In this document: one piece after another, positions 1-11,600 of the stretch | Layout of the letters: the number at the start of each line of letters is the position of its first letter | Position numbering within the stretch: the stretch's first letter is position 1 | Source: a virus | Virus record (IMG/VR): IMGVR_UViG_3300007229_000047 | Location: 1-29,594 of that record | Length of the DNA: 29,594 bases | Reading direction: 5' to 3' (one strand) | The notes under the pieces: model-generated | What the model was told of the DNA's origin: nothing | Database searches by the model: none | What the model saw: the letters and a program-made list of their open reading frames with translations, nothing else | Made by a program: the position numbers and the translations under genes

Positions 1-2544
1 GCTGCGGCGGCAGAAGCGAAAAAGCGCTCTCGGTTGATACAGAATTTAAAGTTACAAGGTGAACTCATTGATTTGGGGGCAGACCAAGGCTGGACCGAAG
101 AACAGATGAAGGCCCAGTATGAGAGCCTGGGCATAGACCCAACGGGTGTAAGCGGTGCAATGACTTCTGTTGGCCGTAAGCAGTTCCAGACTTGGCAGCA
201 AGATCATCAAGCGAGCATCGCCAACTACCTCAAAAACCCCACCAAAGCAGCTTACGACCTTCTCGTAACTCAAGGCGGGGAAAAGTTTGAGAGACAGATA
301 AAGGGACTGTTCTCAACCCAGTACACTGCCGCCTACCAAACAAGTGCGAAAGACCTGCGAAGAAAACTGGAAGATGCTTCACTGGCAGGTGATACTGCTG
401 CGTTCGATAGAGAAATTCGTATTTTGAAAGATCAGTTCCCAGATGACGTGTGGAAGCTCGTTGGGGAAGACTTCCAACGCGCGGGTGAAATCTTCAAAAA
501 GAATGAAGAGGGCCGCACGACCTCTGCTGTCGATGCACTTGGCAGAGAAATGGAAACGCTGTCCCAGAACATTGACCAGAGCCCAGAAGAGTTCAAGCGT
601 GCTCGCGAGAGCTTGCGCTCCAAGTACACACCAGAGCAACTTGCCGCATTCGATGCAAAGGCGGGCGATACGTACCCTGATGCCTTCACTACAGGTGTGG
701 CTAGTGCCCAAGCGGTGACGGATGCTGCGTTCAACCAAAATAATATGTTCGAATTGGAAGAGTTGGCAAATGCCGAGGACACAAACAGAGCACAGATGCT
801 TCGCGAAATACAATTTCGCAAAGACACAGCAGTACGAGATGGAGTTTCTTTGCCTGCTGACTTTGGCAAGTCGGAACTGGCTGTATTCGATGCGAACCAG
901 TTAAAGCGCGATAACGTAACAGACGCAAACAACCTCCGTACGGTCGATCAGCGGATCGTCACGCAAGAAGAAACAGTCTCTCAGGCGGTTCGTATGGAGA
1001 GCGACTTCGATAGTTTGGTCGCAGAAATTGAGCGCAATGTAAGCGGTACTGAAGTTGGTGATGTAAAGCTCACCGAAGGCCAAAAAGAGAAACTCAAGGA
1101 GAGGTTCGACCAAGCCTCGGACCAGTTGACTAAAGACATGAAAGATCATGCTCTCAACATATCCGAGACATCTGCGGGCTATGACGACGCCGTAGCGAAG
1201 ACAAAGGCGGAGTTTGTGGCGCGTTTCGTATCGAACTTGGAAAGCACTCAGGGGATTTCGAACGTAAACGACCGTTTTGGCAGCTATGCCGAGAAAGCGT
1301 ACGACGATATTATAGCCAAAGTTCGCATGGAGAAAAACGATGGCGAGGCGCAGTCTGCCAGAGACGCCCTTACTGCTCTGGCCGAAGAGCGTAAGCCTAT
1401 TGGGTTCGAGTTTGCAGGCGATGTGTTCGACGGCCTCTTGAAGTCAGAGAGCGTTTTGGGGGCAATAGACAAGGATGAGCAAGGTGCAGTCTTTGCTGAC
1501 ATCAAGAACAACCTTCTGCAAACTGCGGGCAGGTTTGCTCGACAGATGGACTTGCCCATCAGCCAAGACACGTACCGTGAAATGGCTTCAATCCTTGCTG
1601 ACGGCGAACAACTTGCTGGCACGACCTTCCCGCCAGAACGGGTTAAAGCTGCATTGGTTAAAGCCTTCCAAAGCACACTGAACAGCAGCCCCCACCCAGA
1701 TATTGAGTACGCCGCCTACGTCGATGCTATGGACGCCGCAGGTATTGACGACCTAGCGACTGCTGATGACGAACAGATGTCAGTCTTCAGAAACGAATAC
1801 GGTAAATTGCGTGTGCAGCTCGCAGAGGCTAAGTTCGACATTTACGGTGATAGCTTCGCTGACGATATTGCTCGCAGTGCTCCGTTGATCTCGCGAGCGT
1901 CCGGTATAAGCACTACAGCCGATCCGAAGCTACAACTGATCTCTAATTCACTGGCTTCCGTCGGGAACCTTTCGGGGCTTGATTTGCTCCGATACGAAAT
2001 GGGCGACATCAAAAGTGTTATGAAAGATACTTGGAAAATGAAGCCGGACCTTGAAGCGTCGATAGAGGAAGCCGAAGATGAGATCATTCGTCTCACTAAG
2101 CTGACCAACACCCCCATCTACAAGACCAGCGAACACGCGCCTGCTGTCAAATCACGAATTGCTGAATTGTCGGGTATCGTCGATAGAAACAAAAATTCAC
2201 TATCCATGATGGTTCAGATACGGGCTATGATGGCTCAGTTTAAAAGTGACTACAACAGGACGGAAGAAGAGTTCAAACAGGAGAGAGAAGCGGCAGCATC
2301 CGAAACGGCTACGTCTGCGGCAGAAGTCGAAGCTGCAAATGCGGTTAGTGGGCCTAGAGGACAAGCGCCTTCTGGCTTGTCACCGGAAGCATTGGCTATA
2401 TGGAAGAAGGCACAGCAGGATGCAAGCGCTGCCGCCGACAGCTCCTTCTTTGGTGCTATCGGAGACTTCCTTTTCACCGACGTGTACCCCGACGATGATG
2501 GCGCTCCTCGCGGTATCGCGGCGAGCCGACCTCGCGGCCAGTAA
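1..2544 (+). CDS. Large phage virion (internal/ejection) protein, 5' end missing
   Basis: The reading frame is open from the first base of the window, so the gene starts upstream and at least 847 residues are visible. The first in-frame start-like codon is a TTG at 34, which has no ribosome site and is unlikely to be the real start. The product is hydrophilic, rich in Glu, Lys, Asp and Ala, and mostly predicted helical, with long heptad-like stretches and no signal peptide or membrane segment. It sits directly before a 3.1-kaa protein. That pairing resembles podovirus internal virion proteins (T7 gp15 before gp16), which form the core and are ejected with the DNA. The role is inferred from position, size and composition; I recognise no catalytic motif. 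A tail or other structural protein is the alternative. Confidence 0.6.
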   Translation, partial: AAAAEAKKRSRLIQNLKLQGELIDLGADQGWTEEQMKAQYESLGIDPTGVSGAMTSVGRKQFQTWQQDHQASIANYLKNPTKAAYDLLVTQGGEKFERQIKGLFSTQYTAAYQTSAKDLRRKLEDASLAGDTAAFDREIRILKDQFPDDVWKLVGEDFQRAGEIFKKNEEGRTTSAVDALGREMETLSQNIDQSPEEFKRARESLRSKYTPEQLAAFDAKAGDTYPDAFTTGVASAQAVTDAAFNQNNMFELEELANAEDTNRAQMLREIQFRKDTAVRDGVSLPADFGKSELAVFDANQLKRDNVTDANNLRTVDQRIVTQEETVSQAVRMESDFDSLVAEIERNVSGTEVGDVKLTEGQKEKLKERFDQASDQLTKDMKDHALNISETSAGYDDAVAKTKAEFVARFVSNLESTQGISNVNDRFGSYAEKAYDDIIAKVRMEKNDGEAQSARDALTALAEERKPIGFEFAGDVFDGLLKSESVLGAIDKDEQGAVFADIKNNLLQTAGRFARQMDLPISQDTYREMASILADGEQLAGTTFPPERVKAALVKAFQSTLNSSPHPDIEYAAYVDAMDAAGIDDLATADDEQMSVFRNEYGKLRVQLAEAKFDIYGDSFADDIARSAPLISRASGISTTADPKLQLISNSLASVGNLSGLDLLRYEMGDIKSVMKDTWKMKPDLEASIEEAEDEIIRLTKLTNTPIYKTSEHAPAVKSRIAELSGIVDRNKNSLSMMVQIRAMMAQFKSDYNRTEEEFKQEREAAASETATSAAEVEAANAVSGPRGQAPSGLSPEALAIWKKAQQDASAAADSSFFGAIGDFLFTDVYPDDDGAPRGIAASRPRGQ

Positions 2545-2605
2545 GGACGACTTATTAGGGTGCTCTAATTTAATCTGTAAAAAATCAGGTTAAATGGAGT
2601 ACCCG

Positions 2606-5600
2606 ATGGCTGAAGAATTTACAAACCCGTTCACCGACGACATTTTTGGTGAGAGCGCATCGGGTAGTACCAGTGACTACACGAACTTATCAGGGGCAGA
2701 CCTTGTTAAAGACCGTGGGTTTCTGGACGATGTTCGGACTTACTACGAGACCAAGGGCCAGACGTTTTCAAGCACATCCGAAATGCTGGACGAATGGTAC
2801 ACAGATCGGCGCTGGAAGGACAGCAACTTTGCATCAGCAGGTAAAGACCTAGCCGAATACGCAAACGCCGGAACAAATAAGCAGCTAATGACCAAGCTAT
2901 CGAAGGCTTGGAGAAACGCCCCAGAGCGCGGTTCGTTTGCCAGCCAAGTTTGGGACTATGGCCTTGCTACCGTAGCCGATCCAATCAACTTCATTCCGTA
3001 CGCGGGTGCCGCTTCCAAAGCCGCCAACGTAGCGAAGCTCGCGAGAGCCGCAGGCGCGACAAAGAACGCAGCCGTAAGTGCCGCCGTTAAGAGTGGCGCG
3101 AAGCGAGGCGCTGTCATCGAGGGCGGCGTAGGTGCTGGCATGGGCGCTGGTATGGACGCCATCCAGCAGACGCGCGAAATCCAACAGGGACTATCTACAG
3201 AATACGACTATGGCCGTACGGCGACATCTGCCGCAATCGAAGGCACCCTTTCAGCGGGTATCGGGTCCGTAATTGGCGCATTTGCTGCACGCAACCCTGC
3301 GCGGGAAGGCTTGAAGTGGAGCAATTCAAACCTTGCGGGTGAGATTGCGGTCCAGAAAACCGACATCGAGCTTTCGGTAAAGGAAGCTGATGCAATTCTA
3401 GCTGACCCTTTACGCGCACCAGACCACGCCGACGCGCAGGAGGCAAAGAAGAACGCCGAGCTTGAGGTCGCTAAGATAAACGCGCACGCTGCAAAGGTAG
3501 ACAAGCTGGACGAAGAGGCCGAGGCTCTTGCTGCCCGCCTTGCCAGTGAGGGTGGAAACACGCCAGAAACAAAAGCAGCCTTCGATGAGAAGATTGCTGA
3601 GTTCAATGCGGCCACAAGCTCAAGCGACATTCCAGAAATTGAGCTTGCTGACCCAGCAGTTGCTGCCGCAACGCCGACAGCAGCGGAGGTAGTAAAAAAA
3701 GCCGAAGCAGAGGCCGAAGCAAAGACCACAGCCGCCAAACCAAAGCCAGAAACTACAGTGGAGGGTGATGAGGCTGAGGCTGAGGCTACATCCACAACTG
3801 AGGAAACGCCTGCAACTGAGGCTGAGGCTGAGGCTGAGGTATCGCCAGCGGCTGAGGCAGCCACTGAAGCAGCTCCAACTACTGAGGCAGCTCCAACTAC
3901 TGAGGCATCGCCAACTACTGAGGCTGCACCAGAGGTACTGGAAGTACCTGCGGTCGAAGGCCGGAAGTTTAAGTTTGATAAGACTAAAGACGAAAGCCTA
4001 CAAAAAGCTCTGGGCAAAAACTTGGCTACGCACAAGAATAAAGTTGAGAAAGCGAACGAGAAGAACGCGACTGCACTTGAGCCACTTACGCAAGAAGACC
4101 TTGAGAAGATTGTCGCTGGAACTCCGAAAGGTACGAAGGACGGATTTATTGCCCCTGCGGGCCGCAAGGCAATCCGCCGCTTTCTTGCCGCTCGTGAGGG
4201 GCGTGTTCCTAGCATCAAAGCTGCTAGTAAAAATGCGAATGCTGACGCTAAGGTTGATGACGCCAGCTTCGTAAACCCAGAGGTCGCTGAGGTAAAAACT
4301 GCGAAAGAAGACTTTGCTAAGTCCGAAGCAGCCGAGGCCGTAGCCGTAGAGGCTGAAGTCGAAGAGCTGGCAAACAAGGCCAACGAAGTATTCGCAAGAG
4401 TGATCAAGCTCTCTAAAAATTCTCTCAATGCTATACGCATCAACCAGTCGTTCGAGGGCATAGCGTCTGGGCTAGAAGAAAATGTTGCCGCAGCCGTACG
4501 ACGCCGCATCGAAGATTACAAAACCAACGTGATCCCCGTAGTCGAGAAGTTGAAAAGAAATGAAAAAGTAGCAGCGCTTCGGGTCGCGGAGGCTGGGCAA
4601 GCCGAGCGTATGTACGGAGGCGACTTTAAATACACCAAAAGCCGCATTGCTGACAGCACCGCCAAGTCGATAAATGCACTAGAGACAGACCTCGAAGCGG
4701 GTGTCACTACATCCGTATCCACCAGCAAGAAGACTGGTGAGAAGGTAGTCACGAAGAAAGTAAACTCACTGCTCAAGCCTGGTACGGAAATCGGCCTTGA
4801 GGGTGGCGGCACCATTACTGAAGGCGCGGGCGCGTTTCGTCGTGAGAACGAGACCCTGTTGGCGGCCCAATCACAGGCTGAAATGGACGTTGCTCAAGGT
4901 AAGAACAAGGCCGTTTATAGCTTCCCAGCTCGCGCAGGTATGCCGCTTGTTGGCGTGCGGGGCGTTGGCCGTGGCAAACGTGGCGTCGCTACTGAAGGAC
5001 AAGTTGTCTACGGTGCAATGACCCAGATCGGTAAAAACGACAGCAAGTTTAAGGTGTACGCAACCGAGAAAATGGCACTCGAAAGCCTTGGCTTGTCTAA
5101 GGGTCAGATCGGCATTGATACATCCAAAATCAAACCTATCGAGAGCACGGAGGAGCTTGAAGCTGCCAGAGAAAAGGCGTTCAAAAAGTTCTCCAAATCG
5201 AAGGGCGATGTTGATGCTCTTGAGGAAGACCTTGCAGTCGCTGACGCTCAAGGCCGCGAAGGTGGCTTGGATGTCGATCCTGCTCCCGAAGTAGTAGTTA
5301 AGGATGGCCGAGGTAATGTAGTTAAGACGGACATTCCAGAAGCACCTACGACACGCAACGGTAAGGTTTTGGTTCTACTGCCGCGCACTACAGAAGTAGC
5401 ACCTCGGGTAGCAAGCAAATCCCAGATCGCGTCTGACGCGGGTGTTGCTGCCTTGCTGGGTGGTAAGCCTGCTTCGTTGTTCCGCATCGGTTACGTACCT
5501 GCTGAGATCAACGGCAAATCAGCGCAAAGCCAAGCAACCAAGCGCAACCTAATCCGAGACAACTTTGAGCCGCTTGATGAGGCTAACTCATTCGAGTTCA

Positions 5601-8600
5601 CACCTAGTGCAGAGCCGGAAGCTGAAATGCCAGCGCGTCCTCTCACTCAAAAAGAAGCTGATAATACTGTCATCGACATCTCCGCTTTGGCTTCAACACC
5701 AGAAGGTAAAACCGTCGCTCAGTTCCTGTTCCAAGGCGACAACATTGCAAACGCGAAGTCCCTTGATGGGTTGATCGCACCAACCTTCGATGAGTTCCTA
5801 AAATCCAAGCCTACTTTGAACCGCTTGCAAGAAAACTTAAACTTTCTTGAGAGAGACGACTTTAAGATTACTACTACTCTTGGGGATAAAGAAGTTGAAA
5901 TCCCTCTGAGCTTCCGCATCAAAGCCCTAAACGCCCTTCACACAGTCATAAAGGCTGAGGCTCCGCACGGGGTCAAAAAGCCAACGGTAGACATCGAGGC
6001 GTCCATCTCTTCTCTGAAGAAGGTCATGTCTGGTGTGGGTGAAAAGGTCTCAAACCAGATCGAGTACCTTCTTCGCCAAGCAGTACCGATTGACAAGGCA
6101 CCTATCTTTGGTTCGCCATCAGACGGCGGCAGTGCGGGTAGCGTTTTCGTCTACGGTGCTAAGTCCGAAGACTACAACAAGGTCATGCTGGACATGTCCT
6201 CCTTTGACGCTGATGGACAGCGTACGGGGATCACTGGTTCGTACACTGTCATGCACGAATTGGGCCACTGGATGTACGAAAACGTCTTAGATGCAGAAAC
6301 CAAGGGAGAGTTCTGGGGCAACCTGGATAAGTTCTACGACGAGAATGGCCGCTTCACTGAAGGCGCGAGCGAAGTAGAGGGTGGCTTGACTGCCCTAGAA
6401 AAGCTCACTCCATCTGTAGAAGTAGACGGCGTACGCGCGGGTGTTGCTAATGGCAAAACAAACCCACAAGAATACTTTGCAAACCAGTTCTCGCTCTACA
6501 TGCACCACAAGTTCAATAGCCCACTAGCGACTGCTAATGCGAATGTTTTGAAGAAGGCAGCCAGAGTTCTACAGAAGCTATGGCTTAAAATGACCAATCG
6601 CGACATCATTGATCCAGAGATGGAAATGATGTTCGACAAGTTGATTGCTGACAAGGACGTTGCTCTGCAAAAGCAGTTCACATTCCCAGTGAAGGCAACC
6701 ACATCGGTTGGCAAAACTCTTGAGAGCCGCTTCATCCAAATAAAGGATGCACTCCGAGACTTTGAAGCGGCCATCCAGAACTACCCAGACACCAGCGACC
6801 CAGAAAAGATGGCGACATCAGCGCGGGCGCTGTCAAATGTCTTCAACGGCATGTCTATGACTAAGAAGACCAAAGGTTACTTGGTGCGCAAGGCAGGCAA
6901 CGTCGCCTCGGATCGCGCGGCGCTTGACCGATCCACAGGTGTTCTGAAGTTAATGAACGGCAAGCAGCTACGTGGTATGCGTGCAATCTCCAAGGCGATC
7001 AACGAGGCGACTATAAGAACCGACAGCCGCATCTCACAAGCTGGCGATGACATGGAAGTGTTCGGCGGAGCTTACCACTCTGAGATGGAAGCATCACTTG
7101 TTGATCTGTACAACTCTTCAATGAAAGAGTTCACTGAGGAGCTAAAGACCTCCATGAACGACATGTTCATGGACATCGAGTACGGTGATATGGAAGCGTT
7201 CTTGCCTTCCGAAAACCTCTTGAGCCTCCGCGCCAGCTACAACATCAATGGACCGATCCTGGCGAAGAAAAAGAACTTCGAGCAGAAAATCAAGAGAGAG
7301 GTCAACCGTCAGCGCGGAACATTCTCAAGGTCTCTATCCAGAGCAATGAAAGCCACGGGCAAAGCAAACGCCAAAGCCTTCAAGGGAGACATCGTTGCGG
7401 GTACTAAAGGCAGTGAAGCTAATAGCTACAATCTGGAAGAAAGCGTACGTGAATACGGACGCCAGATCGGAGCAGATGGCGTGCCGACAGCGTTCGGAAA
7501 GAAGTTAGCGAACCGAGCTAAACATCTTATCAACACTCAAGTCGATGATGTGAACCTGACAGAAGAAGAGCAGGCTATCTACCACACATGGCAGTCCAAG
7601 ACTGTTGGTAAGGGCGCTAAAGGTCTAGCCAACGGGGCCAAAATCGACGAGCTGACGATGGCCCTCTCGATAACTATTGATGGTGGAGAGATTAAGGGCA
7701 TCGGTGGCACACCGGAGCAAATCCAAAACATCACACGCCACGTCATTAAAGAGCGTTATAAAGCTCGGAAATCCAAGGCTGCGCTCAAAGACAAGAACGT
7801 CACCGACGCCATCGAGATAGAACAGCTACAAGAAGCGGGCGTCGCCTTCGAGAACGGCATCCCGCAGAACGCAAACTTCACGATGCGTGGCTTCCTGAGA
7901 GGCATCACGCACCGCGCTCAGGATGTGGAGTACAACGCACGTACGCTGACAGCACGGCTTGCACGTCTTGATGCGATCTTGCCACAAAGCGTAGACGACT
8001 TGACCTACAAGGGGTTCCGCAAAGCGATCCGTCTTGCTGGGGTCAACTTAACTCGTGACGGTGACATAACGCAGTCCGTAAGGTTGGTGTCCGAGAGCTT
8101 GTATGGCTCTAACGTAGTCTCTCAATCATCACGCAACGCTATCTCAAAGTACGCAAGCATCCTTGACCGCGAGCCAGCAGATGTGTTCTCTGAGATTGTG
8201 ACCGAGAGCGTGGATACGCTGTCTTCGAAGGATCAGATCAAGGCGATGCGTCGAAGCATGGTCGGAGAAGACCTCGATGGTGTTGATGAATTATTGGGTG
8301 AGATCGAAGATAATTTGGTTGATGCTCTCTCGTACGTGTTCAACGGCTTGGTATCATCAGCTCCTGCGCGTAACCGTTTCTACGGCATCGCCTTCCCAGA
8401 AGACTTGTTCTCTACAGGTGGTACGCAAAAAGCCAGCACGCGCTCACGTTACCAGAGTGACGTACCTACGGAGTACGCAAGCGACTATGCGTACGAGTTA
8501 CTAGACAACTACAGCAAGGCCGCCCGCAGCTCCATCGAGGAGTTCACGGGTGGAAATGTTCGCGTGTTCTATAGAAACAACGACACGAACGGATCAGTGG

Positions 8601-11600
8601 GTCGGGGCGCTTACGTTACATCTCGTCCAACAAACACGCTTGAAAACATGGCGGGTGATATAATCTCATCCGCTCCAGAGGCGAACCAAGATGATGTCGC
8701 TGATTACGTCGATGCTCTAATCGAACTTCGCGGGCAAGTTAATGCTGCTCGCCGCGACCCGATGTCCTCATCAGAATACTTTGAGCGCATGTACGCACTA
8801 GACGATGCCTTGTCCCAGGAGATTGGTGAACTGGGCGCTCGTATGGATACGAACGTGACGCCTGTATTCGTACGCGACACGACGCCAGCAATATTCAGCG
8901 GAAACATGAACTCCCTTTCTCCTATCGTGCAGGCCATGAAGGGACACTACGTTGAAAGAGTTGCTTCGGGTATGAGTGGCCGTGATCAAGCCAATCAGAT
9001 CAAAGCGATTAGAGGAAACTTCACGCCAGCACAAATGCTGGACACGCTGACCGACATTGCTGGTGGCGAACGTCAGTTGCGTGAAGCCATGACTGAAATG
9101 GGATACACCTCCTTGAACATAGGACCAGACAAACTGGTTCTGAAAAAGAGCAGCGTACGCGATGTTCGCTCGCAGTCCTTTGAGAGCTCAACACCTCTTC
9201 TGGGTGAGGGTGGCGTCGAGCCAGCACTGAATGGCGCGATAGCATCTCAAATCTTCGCAGGCTCTGACCCAATCAAGGTTTTCTCACAGGGCGCTAAAGC
9301 TCTTGAGGATGCTGGTGTAGCGCCGAAGGCCGTTGACGGCATGGTCTCAGTCGCTCGCGGCAGAGGAATGCCAAAAGACGCAGCAGCGGAAATACGCAAG
9401 TCCAACATCTACAACCCGCTTCGTACGAACTCACGCATAATGAAGCGGTCTGGCATGTCTTTCCTTGCTAACTTCTGGGAGCCCGAAGCGGGCGGCGGGG
9501 GCCACTTCGAACGTACGAATGCTAAGATGGGCAAGTTCCTGATGCCTATGACACGTATGCTAAAAGAACTTCCTGATAGCGCGGGCATAGCGAAGCGTTA
9601 CTTCCAAACAGGCCCAGTGATGATGGCGGAGAGTGCTATGGGCGCTATGGGTATGGCCCCGAAGCGACGCAACACGCAGCCGATCAGCCACATGCGTATC
9701 GTTACAGCTTTGAGAAACAGCGATACAGCATCACAACTTGTGGGCAAAGAGATGGAAACTTATCAGCATATCCGTTCTTATTTGGATAATGCCGTTGCTC
9801 GTTTGAGAGCGTCTGGCAACATGGTTGGTGAGATCAAAGACAACTACTTCCCACAAGTGTGGCGCAAGGATTTGATCGAGGCTGACCCTGACAGGTTCAA
9901 GCGAGGCGTATCTAAATACTTCATGGCTGAGAATGCGTCGATGCAAGGCTCAGAAGTCTTAACGCAAGCGGAGGCAATGAAGCGTGCTGGTCGCTTGGTA
10001 GAGAAACTACTTGATCAAGACGGCGTGCTTTCTAGCCCGTCAAAAAGTCTAAAAAGCACATCCGGCAAAGGCAACGAAGATAGCCTAGACTTCCAGCGGA
10101 TGATGCGACTTCAAGAGTTCCCTGAGTTCACCGACTTTGACAGCCCAGATACACTTGCGCCGTTCTTGGAGAACGACTTGCTTGTGTCCATGACAAAGTA
10201 TTCCGACAGTATCGAGCACCGTATTGATCTGACAGAAGAGTTCGGGCCTGCCAACCACGGCTTCCACGACTACATTGCGATCTTGGCTGACCCGATGCAC
10301 GGCAAGCAGACTATTGCGACACTGCTTTCATCAAACAAAATCCTCAAGGCGAACCACTCACGCATGGGTGGCTCTGGGGAGGGCGAGCTGGACAGGGTGT
10401 TCACGGACACTTTCTTCATGGCCCCGATCAAAGACAAGTACGTTGCCGAACAAGCTGCTAAAAGCCTTATCGAGAAGGCTTCTAACGGTGCATCAGTCGC
10501 TGAAATGCAGGCTGAGATCATGGGCATCCTTGACGCGAAGATCAGCAACACACCCGAAGCGGCTCAAATTCGTAACAACTTCTCGAAGCGTGCGGCTGCA
10601 ATAGCAAACGCATTGGTTGATACGAAAGGTCTTACAAAGATAACTTCCCAGGATAACGTCAAGCACGCCCAGGGCTTTATGAACGCAGCCATGCGTAAGC
10701 CAGTAGACGGCCAACATGGTCTGTACTCCATGAAGAATGCGTCCAAATGGTTGCGCGGTGTGAACGCCGTAACGCTACTCAGCTTTACAACCCTGACATC
10801 CTTGGCTGACTTGGCGCTGCCGCTCATTCGTACTGGCGATCTCAAGTCTTACTATACAGCTCTCAAGCAATACGCACGCGAACCTGCGTATCGTGACATG
10901 ATACGCAACGTGGGTGCAGCTACGGAGAATGCGGTTCATCAGCGTCTAACAGTTGCGCATGGTGTAGATAGCACTCAGTTTATGACTGGGTTCTTTAACT
11001 CCACACTTCTTACGCCTTGGACAGATAGTATGCGTAACGTGGCAGCCGCCGTAAGTTACGAGCACGTAAAGGCGCAGCACCGCATCCTTCGTGAAGCGCC
11101 TTCGACCCGACAGGGCCGCATCGCTCGAAAGATTTTGCAGCAGGAGGGCTTGCAGGAGCTTATCGAGGACAGCAGCATTGACCTTGATCTCATTCTGGAA
11201 AGCCGTGGGTCTGCAAACGAGCACCCTCTCAACGACAAACTGGCTACGTCTCTCATCAAGCTGACAAACCAGATGATCTTCACTCCGAACCCGAATGACC
11301 TACCATTGTGGGGTGCAACGCCACTCGGCGCTATTGCAATGCAGTTGAAATCGTATCCTCTAATGATGCAGCGCATGGTAAATGGTGTGGTGGCCGAAGC
11401 GTTCGCTGGGAGTACGCCAGCGAATAGAGCATCTAACTTCGCCAAGGCTTTCGTTGGTCAGTCTGACAACAGACTTGGGCCACTCGGTGCTCTTCTTGTT
11501 GCGGGTCCAGCGTTCGGTGCCGCATCAGTTGCAGTAAAAGATGTTGTTCAAGGGCGTGGCGGGGAGGACAACCGTGATTTTGCCTTGCGTGAACGCAGCC

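Noticed and set aside
3208-4509. A 433-codon open frame on the minus strand inside the giant gene.
   Set aside because: Its Ala/Ser/Val-rich product mirrors the Glu-Ala-Thr linker codons of the true gene on the other strand; no ribosome site or neighbours support it.
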